Notes: generated from the letters alone by a model not told the origin. Numbered from the stretch's first letter, positions 1 through 6,140 are shown. The stretch: DNA of 16,463 nt from Acidobacteriota bacterium (GCA_021819255.1 JAKART010000012.1:1-16463), one strand, 5' to 3'. Translations and numbers: made by a program.

Positions 1-2
1 CT

Positions 3-899
3 TCGAGCCGCAATCTCTCCATCCGTCTTCTTCGCCGGGTATCCATCGTCGGCGGCCTGGCTGCCTGTGCGCTGCTGGCCGGCAGCGCGGCCCAGGCACA
101 GAGTGTCACCCTGGCCGAGGTCAGTCCCGGACCTGCCTTTGCGGCTTCCGGCGGCGGCGGCGACGTAGCAGCTTTGCGCCTCCACGAGAGTCCCGCAGAG
201 ACTCCCGCCGAAACTCCCGCCGAGGAGACCGCGCAGTCTGCGACCGCGCCTGTGTTCGTGGTCACACCCGAGCTGCGAGCCGACACCCTGGCCGCGCGCG
301 GCAGGTACGAGGAGGCCATCGCCGCCTACCTCAGGATCTGGCCCCGCACCGCGGAGATCGACAACAAAGTTGGCGTAGCCTATCAGCGCCTCTCCAGGGA
401 TCGGGAAGCCGTGGCCTACTACGAGCTGGCCCTGGCCCGTGACCACCGCCTGGCCGCGGCCTACAACAACCTGGGAACCGTCTTCTTCCAGGAGAAAAAG
501 GACAAGGAGGCCAAGCGCCTTTACAAGCGGTCCATCCGGCTCAACTCCGGCGAGGCAGCCTTCTGGGGCAACCTGGCCATGGTCTACCTGGAACAGAAGC
601 ACTACAGCGACTGCGCGGAGGCCTATCAGCGCGCCTTCAGACTCAACCCGGAGATCTTCCCGGAGATGGAGTTGAATGGGTTGCGTCAGAACGAATCGCC
701 CCGGGAGATGGCCCGGATGTATCTTACCTTTGCGGAGATCTACGCCCACGCCGGGATGAAGGACGAGGCGATCGTCTACCTTGGCAAAGCGTTTGCAGAG
801 GGCTTCACAAATCTACAGTGGGTTGAGCAGAATCAGCAGTTTGCCGTCCTGCACGGCTACCCGGCGTTTGAACAGTTGCTGAACCAGCACCTGCACTGA
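3..899 (+). CDS. Secreted tetratricopeptide-repeat (TPR) protein, 5' end outside window
   Basis: The reading frame is open from position 3, so the start codon lies before the window. The TTG at 174 is unlikely to be the start because the residues before it form a good signal peptide: arginines (RLLRR), a hydrophobic stretch (about 30-95) and an AQA-QS cleavage site near 104-110. A low-complexity SPAETPAETPAEE segment follows, made by three 12-bp units at 191-226. Tandem TPR helices then run from about 270 to 660; the clearest have the form YNNLGTVFF...A..LYKRSIRLN and WGNLAMVYLEQ..Y..CAEAYQRAFRLNP. A last partial repeat (AEIYAHAGMKDEAIVYLGKAF) is near 740-815. TPRs bind proteins, so this is probably a periplasmic scaffold or assembly factor. 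The partner is unknown and no enzyme domain is visible. It is the only complete or partial gene before the non-coding stretch at 900. Confidence 0.8.
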   Translation, partial: SSRNLSIRLLRRVSIVGGLAACALLAGSAAQAQSVTLAEVSPGPAFAASGGGGDVAALRLHESPAETPAETPAEETAQSATAPVFVVTPELRADTLAARGRYEEAIAAYLRIWPRTAEIDNKVGVAYQRLSRDREAVAYYELALARDHRLAAAYNNLGTVFFQEKKDKEAKRLYKRSIRLNSGEAAFWGNLAMVYLEQKHYSDCAEAYQRAFRLNPEIFPEMELNGLRQNESPREMARMYLTFAEIYAHAGMKDEAIVYLGKAFAEGFTNLQWVEQNQQFAVLHGYPAFEQLLNQHLH

Positions 900-1041
900 T
901 CGGCGGCGCGCCTGCCGTCCCCGTCGCCCAGATCTCGCGCAGTTTGCGATCCGGGAGATGCCTGACCTCAGACAGTGCGGTTCTCGTCCTGCTCAATCGA
1001 TTGTTCTAGTCACTTCAGCTATCGGTCGATGGAGACGCATT

Positions 1042-1061
1042 GGGTGGGGTGGGGGTGGGGG
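1042..1061 (+). other. G-quadruplex candidate
   Basis: Four G-runs of 3, 4, 5 and 5 bases are separated by single T bases. Single-base loops are the arrangement that gives the most stable parallel quadruplexes. The run touches the palindrome beginning at 1065, and its last Gs could pair with CCCC at 1064-1067, so the two structures may compete. Confidence 0.6.
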
Positions 1062-1064
1062 TGC

Positions 1065-1093
1065 CCCACATCTCGGGCTTTTCGAGATGTGGG
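1065..1093. repeat. Perfect 11-bp inverted repeat (hairpin)
   Basis: CCCACATCTCG (1065-1075) and its exact reverse complement (1083-1093) flank a 7-nt loop, GGCTTTT. No T-run follows on either strand, so it is not a classical terminator. Palindromes beginning GTGCCCCA, as here, resemble dispersed intergenic repeats I recall from Terriglobia; that recollection needs a genome-wide check. Confidence 0.65.
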
Positions 1094-1129
1094 CCGGCCC
1101 ATATCTTCATGGCGGCCATCCGCAAAACT

Positions 1130-1138
1130 TGCTAGGCT
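1130..1138 (+). promoter_or_regulatory. Candidate extended -10 box for the amidotransferase gene
   Basis: TGCTAGGCT has the TGn extension and a TAGGCT hexamer resembling TATAAT. The same nine bases occur before parA (3059-3067), and the distance from hexamer to start codon is nearly the same (about 64 and 66 nt). No good -35 box is visible. Recurrence at the same distance is the main support. Confidence 0.4.
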
Positions 1139-1140
1139 CT

Positions 1141-1174
1141 TAGTGCAGAGTCCGGTGCGTAGTGCAGAGTCCGG
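1141..1174 (+). repeat. Two 15-bp direct repeats in the leader
   Basis: TAGTGCAGAGTCCGG occurs at 1141-1155 and again at 1160-1174, a period of 19 bases. They would lie in the 5' untranslated region if transcription starts just after the -10 box at 1130. They could be a regulator site or a simple tandem duplication. Confidence 0.7.
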
Positions 1175-1201
1175 CGCCGTCTCTGCCGGCATCACAGGGT
1201 T

Positions 1202-2032
1202 ATGAAGCCTCGTATTGCGATTCCAGTTCCGACCACCAAGGATCCGGCCTACAACCAGCGCTCCTGGCCCAGCTATGCGGCAGCGGTTGGTCACGCTGGA
1301 GCGGAGCCCGTGGAGATCCCGTTGCAGGCGCCGCTCGAGGAGTTGCGGCGTCTTGCGGCCGGCTGCAACGGAGTCCTGCTGCCGGGGAGTCCGGCCGACG
1401 TGGACCCAGCCCGCTACGGAGCCGAGCGCGAACCGGCCTGTGCTGCCGCAGACCCGGCGCGGGAGGCGGTGGATTACCTGTTGCTGGACCATGCGGAGCG
1501 GCAGGGAAAGCCCGTGCTGGCCATCTGTTACGGAATCCAATCTCTCAACGTGTGGAGCGGGGGGACGCTGGTGCAGGACCTGCTGCCACTGCCGGTCAAC
1601 CACGCTGCGGGCGGCAAGGTCGCCGTGGCGCATACGGCGCAGGTGGCGCCCGGCAGCCTGCTGGCCTCGCTGCTCGGCCCGGAAGAAGCCCCGCTGACAG
1701 ATGGCTACCTTCGCCTTCCGGTAAATTCAAGCCATCATCAGGCCGTGGCCGCTCCGGGTAGCGGACTGCGGATCGTGGCGAGGAGCCCGGAAGATGGCGT
1801 GATCGAGGCTTTGGAACTGGACTCGGACCATCCCGCGTTCCACGTGGAACACTCTGCCGAGAGCCGCCAGCCCCAGCGATTCCTGCTGGGCGTGCAGTGG
1901 CATCCTGAACGAAGTTACTTGATCAGTGCCGCCAGCCGCGCCCTCTTCCAGCGCCTGGTGGACGAGGCGCGATCCTGCGCCCAGAGCCACCACGCCACGC
2001 TCGACCCAACCCCGCCAGCCAACGCTTGTTAG
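1202..2032 (+). CDS. Class I glutamine amidotransferase, PuuD / peptidase C26 type
   Basis: This 276-aa protein matches the gamma-glutamyl-gamma-aminobutyrate hydrolase family, cytosolic enzymes that hydrolyse gamma-glutamyl bonds. The nucleophile elbow is AICYGIQSLNV with Cys109, followed by GGTLVQDL. The catalytic His234 and Glu236 are in GVQWHPE. An early GVLLPGSPADVDP segment (57-69) matches the family's conserved glycine-rich loop. Oddly, about 16 extra residues (roughly 207-226, containing FHVEH) precede GVQWHPE, and this insertion is encoded by DNA with a perfect parS site (1837-1850). The ATG has only a weak AGGG two bases upstream; a -10-like box is at 1130. No putrescine-pathway genes are nearby, so the natural substrate is open. 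It ends 8 bp before the preferred rsmG start. Confidence 0.88.
   Translation: MKPRIAIPVPTTKDPAYNQRSWPSYAAAVGHAGAEPVEIPLQAPLEELRRLAAGCNGVLLPGSPADVDPARYGAEREPACAAADPAREAVDYLLLDHAERQGKPVLAICYGIQSLNVWSGGTLVQDLLPLPVNHAAGGKVAVAHTAQVAPGSLLASLLGPEEAPLTDGYLRLPVNSSHHQAVAAPGSGLRIVARSPEDGVIEALELDSDHPAFHVEHSAESRQPQRFLLGVQWHPERSYLISAASRALFQRLVDEARSCAQSHHATLDPTPPANAC
1837..1850. promoter_or_regulatory. parS: parS site 1, inside the amidotransferase coding region
   Basis: GTTCCACGTGGAAC is a perfect 14-bp palindrome identical to the core of bacterial ParB-binding parS sites. It is translated as part of FHVEH. Two identical sites lie at 3001 and 3029, and parA and parB are just downstream, which supports real ParB binding. 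Confidence 0.85.
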
Positions 2033-2040
2033 CCTGTCTC

Positions 2041-2742
2041 ATGCCCAGCCCGCCGCGCCCAGCCTCCAACGAACTCCCCTCTGCCGACCGCATCGCCCTT
2101 CTTTTAAAACCCTACCTTGGCGCCTCTGCCCCCCCTCTGGAGCTCTTCACCAGGCTTTCGGTCTACCTGGATCTCCTGCGGCGTTGGAACGCGCGCACCA
2201 ACCTCACCGCCATCCGCACTCCGGAAGAGATTGTGGGCCGCCACTTCGGCGAGAGTCTGTTTGCCGGACTTCAGCTTCAGGCCAGGCTGATCGCGGCGGC
2301 GGGGCGCGCCCCCGATCCTTCTTCGGCTCTCACCCCTCATCCAGCGCCATCCGTGCTGGACTTCGGCTCCGGAGCCGGCTTTCCCGGCCTTCCCATCCAG
2401 CTTCTGCATCCCGGCTGGCGCGTCACCCTCGCCGAGTCCCAAGGCAAGAAGGCCGCCTTTCTGCGCGAAGCGATTCGCACCCTCGGGCTGGAGACCGAGG
2501 TCTGGGCCGGCAGGGTCGAGGACCTCCCGCCCGTAGCCGGCCGTCTTCGCCGGTTCGACGCCGTCACCCTGCGCGCTGTCGACAAGATGGAAATGGCCCT
2601 TCAGGAGGCGCGGCGGCGCGTCCTGCCGGGAGGCTGGCTGTTGAGCTTCACCACGCAACCTCCGCTCGCCCAGGAAGCCATCCCCCTTCCCGGAGCCGCT
2701 CCCGGCTGGCTGACGCTGGAACGGATCCAGCCGCAGACATGA
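2041..2742 (+). CDS. rsmG: 16S rRNA (guanine527-N7) methyltransferase RsmG (GidB)
   Basis: RsmG methylates N7 of G527 in 16S rRNA using S-adenosylmethionine. Signatures are the N-terminal YLDLLRRWNARTNLTAIR segment (42-59), the SAM-binding loop VLDFGSGAGFPGLPI (105-119), the acidic residue in VTLAESQGKKAAFLREA (Glu132) and VTLRAVDKM (175-183). From this ATG the protein is 233 aa, slightly longer than usual because of a Pro/Ala-rich insertion (about 81-103) just before the SAM loop. A TTG at 2026 would add five residues but overlaps the previous stop; I prefer ATG 2041. Neither start has a clear ribosome site. rsmG beside parA-parB is a classic arrangement close to replication origins. Confidence 0.93.
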   Translation: MPSPPRPASNELPSADRIALLLKPYLGASAPPLELFTRLSVYLDLLRRWNARTNLTAIRTPEEIVGRHFGESLFAGLQLQARLIAAAGRAPDPSSALTPHPAPSVLDFGSGAGFPGLPIQLLHPGWRVTLAESQGKKAAFLREAIRTLGLETEVWAGRVEDLPPVAGRLRRFDAVTLRAVDKMEMALQEARRRVLPGGWLLSFTTQPPLAQEAIPLPGAAPGWLTLERIQPQT

Positions 2743-2814
2743 AAGCGGCCTTCACCGCCCCCATGCTCCGGTCGCTGGGGCCAACGCTGCGTGCCGCTTC
2801 GCCACCGCCCGCAA

Positions 2815-2947
2815 CCTCCTCCGCAGGCCTCTGCCACATCCGCAGGCCTCTGCCACATCCGCAAGCCTCTGCCACATCCTCAGGCCTCTGCCACATCCGC
2901 AAGCCTCCGCCACATCCGCAAGCCTCCGCCACATCCGCAGGCCTCCG
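2815..2947. repeat. Tandem array, seven 19-bp units
   Basis: The core CCACATC starts at 2834, 2853, 2872, 2891, 2910 and 2929, exactly 19 bp apart. A degenerate first unit begins at 2815. Units differ at few positions (for example CCGCAGG, CCGCAAG, CCTCAGG). A 19-bp period does not preserve reading frame, so this is a non-coding minisatellite or an array of protein sites. It ends about 50 bp before the parS pair. Confidence 0.9.
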
Positions 2948-3000
2948 AGCGGGCTTCGCCAGCCGGGCTTTGCTCGTCGATGCACAGCATTTCCTCCGGA

Positions 3001-3014
3001 GTTCCACGTGGAAC
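3001..3014. promoter_or_regulatory. parS: parS site 2
   Basis: A perfect GTTCCACGTGGAAC palindrome upstream of parA, 28 bp centre to centre from site 3. It is a ParB loading site by sequence and context. Confidence 0.9.
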
Positions 3015-3027
3015 GCGCCCTTCTCCT

Positions 3028-3043
3028 TGTTCCACGTGGAACA
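3028..3043. promoter_or_regulatory. parS: parS site 3 (full 16-bp palindrome)
   Basis: TGTTCCACGTGGAACA is palindromic over all 16 bases, the complete consensus form, so it is probably the strongest of the three sites. It ends about 16 bp before the candidate parA -10 box, so bound ParB could also affect parA transcription. Confidence 0.92.
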
Positions 3044-3058
3044 TATTCCCGGGGACTC

Positions 3059-3067
3059 TGCTAGGCT
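3059..3067 (+). promoter_or_regulatory. Candidate extended -10 box for parA-parB
   Basis: TGCTAGGCT, identical to the box at 1130, lies about 66 nt before the parA start. This predicts a leader of roughly 60 nt. No convincing -35 box is seen. Confidence 0.4.
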
Positions 3068-3089
3068 GAGTTCGTTCCGTCATCACAGG

Positions 3090-3131
3090 AAAGATCCTGT
3101 CGCCCCAAATAAAGATCCTGTCGCCCCAAAT
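3090..3131 (+). repeat. Perfect 21-bp tandem duplication before parA
   Basis: Two identical 21-bp units (3090-3110 and 3111-3131), beginning AAAGATCCTG and ending GCCCCAAAT, run to one base before the parA ATG. The first unit also forms a hairpin with the preceding bases: ACAGGA (3085-3090), loop AAGA, TCCTGT (3095-3100). That stem hides the only Shine-Dalgarno-like AGGA in the leader. Confidence 0.9.
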
Positions 3132-3132
3132 C

Positions 3133-4068
3133 ATGCCTCTGGACTCCATGCCGACCGACCCCGCCCCCTCCGATCTCACACCCGCCACGCAACTCGCCAA
3201 CGGCCGGCCCACCAGCAAGGTCATCGCCATCGTGAACCAGAAGGGTGGCGTTGGCAAGACCACCACCGCCATCAACCTGGCCGCAGCCGTCGCCCTCGAG
3301 GGCATCCCCACCCTCCTGCTCGACGTCGATCCCCAGGCCAACACCACCGGCGGCCTGGGCTTCTCCCGCGATGACAACCGACCCTCTATCTATCATCTTC
3401 TTCTGGGTGACGTCACCGCCCCGGAGGTCATCCTCTCAACCGAGATTGCCAATCTCTCCCTGATTCCCGGGACCAAAAATATGATCGGCGCCAACGTGGA
3501 GCTGGTCGGCGTCGAACATCGCGAGCACCGCCTCCGCGAGGCTCTGGAACCCGTCCGCAACGACTATCCGTTCCTCTTCCTCGACTGCCCCCCCGCCCTG
3601 GATCTCCTCACCCTGAACTCCCTGGTCGCCGCAGACACCCTTCTGGTTCCCATGCAGGCCGAGTACTTCGCCCTGGAGGGCATCTCCGAACTGATGGCCA
3701 CCCTGGACCGCGTCGCGGCCGGCTTTAACCCCAGCCTGGCCATCGAGGGCGTCCTCCTGACCATGTTTGATGACCGCACCAACCTCTCCCAGCAGGTCCG
3801 GGAGAACCTGAAGACTTTCTTTGACCAGAAGCTCTTCCACACCACCATTCCCCGCAACGTCCGCCTCGCCGAAGCTCCCAGCCATGGGAAGCCCGTGGCC
3901 CTCTACGATCCCCGCTCCCGTGGTGCGGAAGCCTACTTCCAGCTCGCCCGGGAACTGCTCGTCCGCAACGGCTTCCCTGCCTCCACGAAGCCACTGCCGA
4001 AGCCCAACCTCTCCGTGCTGGAGGGCATCGGCGAGTCCAAGCGTGGCATCTGGCCCTTCCGGAGATGA
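3133..4068 (+). CDS. parA: Chromosome partitioning ATPase ParA (Soj)
   Basis: This 311-aa protein is a Walker-type ATPase that binds DNA non-specifically and moves ParB-parS complexes apart. The deviant Walker A motif KGGVGKTT is at 37-44, with the signature Lys37. LLLDVDPQAN (61-70) supplies the A' aspartates, FLFLDCPP (147-154) is Walker B, and LLVPMQAEYFALEGI follows. It is longer than typical chromosomal ParA (about 255 aa), with about 28 extra N-terminal residues rich in Pro/Asp/Ser and a C-terminal tail of about 30 residues ending GIWPFRR. The ATG at 3133 has no Shine-Dalgarno sequence at normal spacing; a second ATG at 3148 is possible. parB follows after 105 bp in the same direction, so the two are probably co-transcribed. 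Confidence 0.95.
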   Translation: MPLDSMPTDPAPSDLTPATQLANGRPTSKVIAIVNQKGGVGKTTTAINLAAAVALEGIPTLLLDVDPQANTTGGLGFSRDDNRPSIYHLLLGDVTAPEVILSTEIANLSLIPGTKNMIGANVELVGVEHREHRLREALEPVRNDYPFLFLDCPPALDLLTLNSLVAADTLLVPMQAEYFALEGISELMATLDRVAAGFNPSLAIEGVLLTMFDDRTNLSQQVRENLKTFFDQKLFHTTIPRNVRLAEAPSHGKPVALYDPRSRGAEAYFQLARELLVRNGFPASTKPLPKPNLSVLEGIGESKRGIWPFRR

Positions 4069-4173
4069 AGAAACAAAATCCCAGCCGGATCCCGAACCGC
4101 CGCCCAGCCGAATTCCTGAAACATCCCGGGTCGCAAAATACCTGGTGACAAGCCCTAAAGACAGGAAACCCCC

Positions 4174-5136
4174 ATGCCCCCATCCACTAAAGGCGCCTCC
4201 CCGCAGCCCTCCACCCATGCTCCCAGCCGTCCTCGCGCTTTGGGCAAGGGCCTGGAGTCTCTTCTACCCACCCGTCCAGCCCCTTCGTCCTCCGTCGCCC
4301 CAGCCCATCCCGCCGCTGAACCCGCCGGAAAGCCGCTGGAGATTCCGCTTCACCTGATTGATCGCAACCCGTTCCAGACCCGCACTCACTTCGACGAAGA
4401 GAAGCTCGCCGAACTGGCTGCCTCCATCCTCGCCTCCGGGGTTGTGCAGCCCATCGTGGTGCGTCACGGTGTCAACCATCGCCAGGACGGGCGGTACACC
4501 CTCATCACCGGCGAACGCCGCCTGCTGGCCAGCAAAAAAGCCGGCAAAGAGACCATCCCCGCCATTGTGCGCGAGGTCTCGAACCTCCAGGCGATGGAGA
4601 TGACCATCGTCGAGAACCTGCAGCGAACGGATCTGAACCCCATCGAGCAGGCGCATGCCTACCTGCGCCTCAGCCGCGACTTCCACATGACCCAGGAGCA
4701 GATGGCCGAGCGCACCGGCAAGGATCGCGCGAGCGTCTCTAACTTCCTTCGTTTGTTGAAGTTACCTGAGCCCGTCCAAACTCAGGTCGAGTCCGGCTCG
4801 CTCAGCTTCGGCCATGCCCGCGCGCTGCTCGCCCTCGAGTCGCCGGAGGCCATCCTGGACGCCGCCCAGAAGATCCTCGCTCTGCATCTGTCCGTGCGCG
4901 CCACGGAGAACTACGTCCAGGGACTGCTCAACCCGGAGGCCAAAGTCAAGCCGGCCAATCCCGTTCTGCCGCTCGATCCCAACGTGCGCGAGGCTCAGGA
5001 CTCCCTGCGCCGCCGCCTGGGGTTGAAGGTGACCATCGAGGACAAGAAGGGCAAAGGCAAGGTGATCATCGAGTACTCTGGAGTCGAAGACTTCGACGCC
5101 ATCCTGGCGGCCCTGGGAGATCAGGCCACGGAGTAG
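4174..5136 (+). CDS. parB: Chromosome partitioning protein ParB (Spo0J)
   Basis: ParB binds parS, loads onto DNA as a CTP-dependent clamp and stimulates ParA. In this 320-aa protein the N-terminal ParA-activating segment is RALGKGLESLLP (21-32). The CTP-binding domain includes NPFQTR (65-70), ITGERRLLASKK (111-122) and ENLQRTDLNPIEQA (147-160). The helix-turn-helix is around MTQEQMAERTGKDRASVSN (172-190). The C-terminal dimerisation domain is about 272-317. The usual GERRxR motif here reads GERRLL, lacking the last Arg, while the two preceding Args are kept. An AGGAAA ribosome site sits 5 nt before the ATG, much better than that of parA. Three matching parS sites lie upstream. Confidence 0.96.
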   Translation: MPPSTKGASPQPSTHAPSRPRALGKGLESLLPTRPAPSSSVAPAHPAAEPAGKPLEIPLHLIDRNPFQTRTHFDEEKLAELAASILASGVVQPIVVRHGVNHRQDGRYTLITGERRLLASKKAGKETIPAIVREVSNLQAMEMTIVENLQRTDLNPIEQAHAYLRLSRDFHMTQEQMAERTGKDRASVSNFLRLLKLPEPVQTQVESGSLSFGHARALLALESPEAILDAAQKILALHLSVRATENYVQGLLNPEAKVKPANPVLPLDPNVREAQDSLRRRLGLKVTIEDKKGKGKVIIEYSGVEDFDAILAALGDQATE

Positions 5137-5156
5137 CGCGCGGCTCCAATATCCGA

Positions 5157-5170
5157 GGTCCAAGGTCCAA
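5157..5170. repeat. 7-bp tandem duplication
   Basis: GGTCCAA occurs twice in a row between parB and the next gene. It is short and may be chance; no terminator is recognisable in this 85-bp gap. Confidence 0.4.
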
Positions 5171-5207
5171 GCTCTCCGCGCCGCAGCGCAACCGGCTGCA
5201 CTTCCTC

Positions 5208-5213
5208 TATACT
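5208..5213 (+). promoter_or_regulatory. -10 box TATACT, predicting a leaderless mRNA
   Basis: TATACT ends 8 nt before the ATG at 5222. Transcription normally starts about 7 nt after the -10 hexamer, so the mRNA would begin at or next to the start codon. No Shine-Dalgarno sequence is present, which fits leaderless translation. The -35 box is not recognisable. Confidence 0.5.
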
Positions 5214-5221
5214 CTGCCGTT

Positions 5222-6037
5222 ATGCAGGCCACTCGTTTCGAGTACCGGTACCGCTCGCCCATCCATGCGCTGCTCTTCCTCCTGGGATTCACTTCGCCAT
5301 GGCTATTTCTTCGCTCCCTGGCTGGAGTTCCTGGGTTCACCACCAGTTCCACCTGGCTGACGCTGGCCTCTTTTCTGGCCCGGCAGGGGTGGCTCAGCTT
5401 TGGCGCGGCCACCGTGCTGCTGCTCCTGCTGGCGCTGCTCTTCACCGGGCTGGGCGCGGCCTTTCGCATCTGGGGCACGGCGTACGCAGGGGTAAGCGTG
5501 GTCCACTCACCCTCCATGCAGGGCCAGGAGCTGCTGGCCGACGGACCGTACCGCCGCACGCGCAATCCCCTGTACCTGGGGACCATCCTGCACACTCTTG
5601 GGGTTACGATCCTGATGCCGCCCAGCGGCGCTGTCTTCAGCCTTACGCTGCTCTGGATCTTCCAGGTGCGGCTGGCGCTGGCCGAAGAGACATTTCTCTC
5701 CCGGCGCTTTGGCGAGCCGTATCGCGAGTACAAGACCGCCGTCCCGCGCTTCCTGCCCGCGCCCACGGCGATACCAGCCGCCGGCCGCCGGCCTCGCTGG
5801 CTGCCGGCCATGCTCGGCGAGATCTACTTCCTCGGAGTCTTTCTGGTTCTGGCCATCTTTGGCTGGGACTTCAACGCACAACCGCTGCGCCAGGGAGTGC
5901 TCATCTCGGTGGGGCTTTGGATGGTGCTGCGCGCGTTGGCTCCAGGCGCGGATCAGAAGACCACAGCACCCAACTCCACTGGTCCCAACTCCACAGCACC
6001 CAACTCTTCAGGATCCAACTCCACAGGTCCGGCATAA
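5222..6037 (+). CDS. ICMT/PEMT-like integral membrane methyltransferase
   Basis: This 271-aa membrane protein belongs to the isoprenylcysteine carboxyl methyltransferase / phospholipid methyltransferase superfamily. The SAM-binding hallmark is GPYRRTRNPLYLG (108-120), followed by paired acids AEE (154-156) and FGEPYREYKTAVPRFLP (163-179). Hydrophobic segments lie near 13-30, 58-85, 117-148, 198-215 and 223-240. Bacterial members usually act on small lipids or isoprenoids; the substrate cannot be told from sequence. The last 25 residues are an unusual hydrophilic tail of APNST/GPNST-type pentapeptides, encoded by four 15-bp repeats (5964-6023). The start is probably leaderless. It faces the HU gene tail to tail. 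Confidence 0.85.
   Translation: MQATRFEYRYRSPIHALLFLLGFTSPWLFLRSLAGVPGFTTSSTWLTLASFLARQGWLSFGAATVLLLLLALLFTGLGAAFRIWGTAYAGVSVVHSPSMQGQELLADGPYRRTRNPLYLGTILHTLGVTILMPPSGAVFSLTLLWIFQVRLALAEETFLSRRFGEPYREYKTAVPRFLPAPTAIPAAGRRPRWLPAMLGEIYFLGVFLVLAIFGWDFNAQPLRQGVLISVGLWMVLRALAPGADQKTTAPNSTGPNSTAPNSSGSNSTGPA
5964..6023 (+). repeat. Four 15-bp in-frame repeats in the methyltransferase tail
   Basis: The units begin at 5964, 5979, 5994 and 6009 and share CCAACTC. Each codes for a five-residue unit around PNS. The copies are imperfect, so this is an older amplification. Confidence 0.8.
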
Positions 6038-6102
6038 TCCGGACAGCATGGCGGACGGCAGCCGCAGCGCCCGCCACGGTCTTTCCAGCCGCGCAGACAA
6101 AC

Positions 6103-6140
6103 GAGGCCAGAGAAGCCGGAAGACCGGATTCCCTGACCTC
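6103..6140. terminator. Hairpin between convergent genes, probable terminator
   Basis: An imperfect inverted repeat has two 17-nt arms (6103-6119 and 6124-6140) with 14 of 17 pairs and an AAGA loop. It lies between two genes transcribed towards each other (stops at 6037 and 6172). On the minus strand the stem is followed by GTTTGT, a weak T-rich tail, so it most likely ends the HU transcript and may also serve the facing gene. Confidence 0.5.

Larger units (their letters stand above)
900..1201. other. Non-coding stretch between TPR gene and amidotransferase gene
   Basis: No convincing gene lies here. From left to right it holds a featureless part (900-1040), a G-run cluster (1042-1061), a perfect inverted repeat (1065-1093), a short GGGCCGGCCC palindrome (1091-1100), a -10-like box (1130-1138) and a pair of 15-bp direct repeats (1141-1174) just before the amidotransferase start. 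Reading frames across it in several phases look like chance frames in GC-rich DNA. Confidence 0.7.
2743..3132. other. rsmG-parA intergenic region (segregation control region)
   Basis: This 390-bp region holds, in order, a 19-bp tandem array (2815-2947), two parS sites (3001-3014 and 3029-3042), a candidate -10 box (3059-3067), a small hairpin and a 21-bp tandem duplication that runs to one base before the parA start. Long frames through it in three phases are artefacts of the repeats and of GC-rich sequence. I saw no good DnaA boxes. Confidence 0.75.

Noticed and set aside
2815..2947. CRISPR array or DnaA-box cluster
   Set aside because: The 19-bp units are directly adjacent with no spacers, so it is not CRISPR. 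The rc core TGTGGCAGA shares only about six of nine bases with a DnaA box.
2743..3132. Replication origin next to parA
   Set aside because: The neighbourhood fits an origin-proximal region, but there are no clear DnaA boxes, no AT-rich unwinding region here and no dnaA or dnaN in the window.
1926..3374. A 482-codon plus-strand open frame
   Set aside because: It runs in another phase across the end of the amidotransferase gene, all of rsmG, the repeat array and into parA. Its product is Pro/Arg/Ser-rich without family features; a GC-rich shadow frame.
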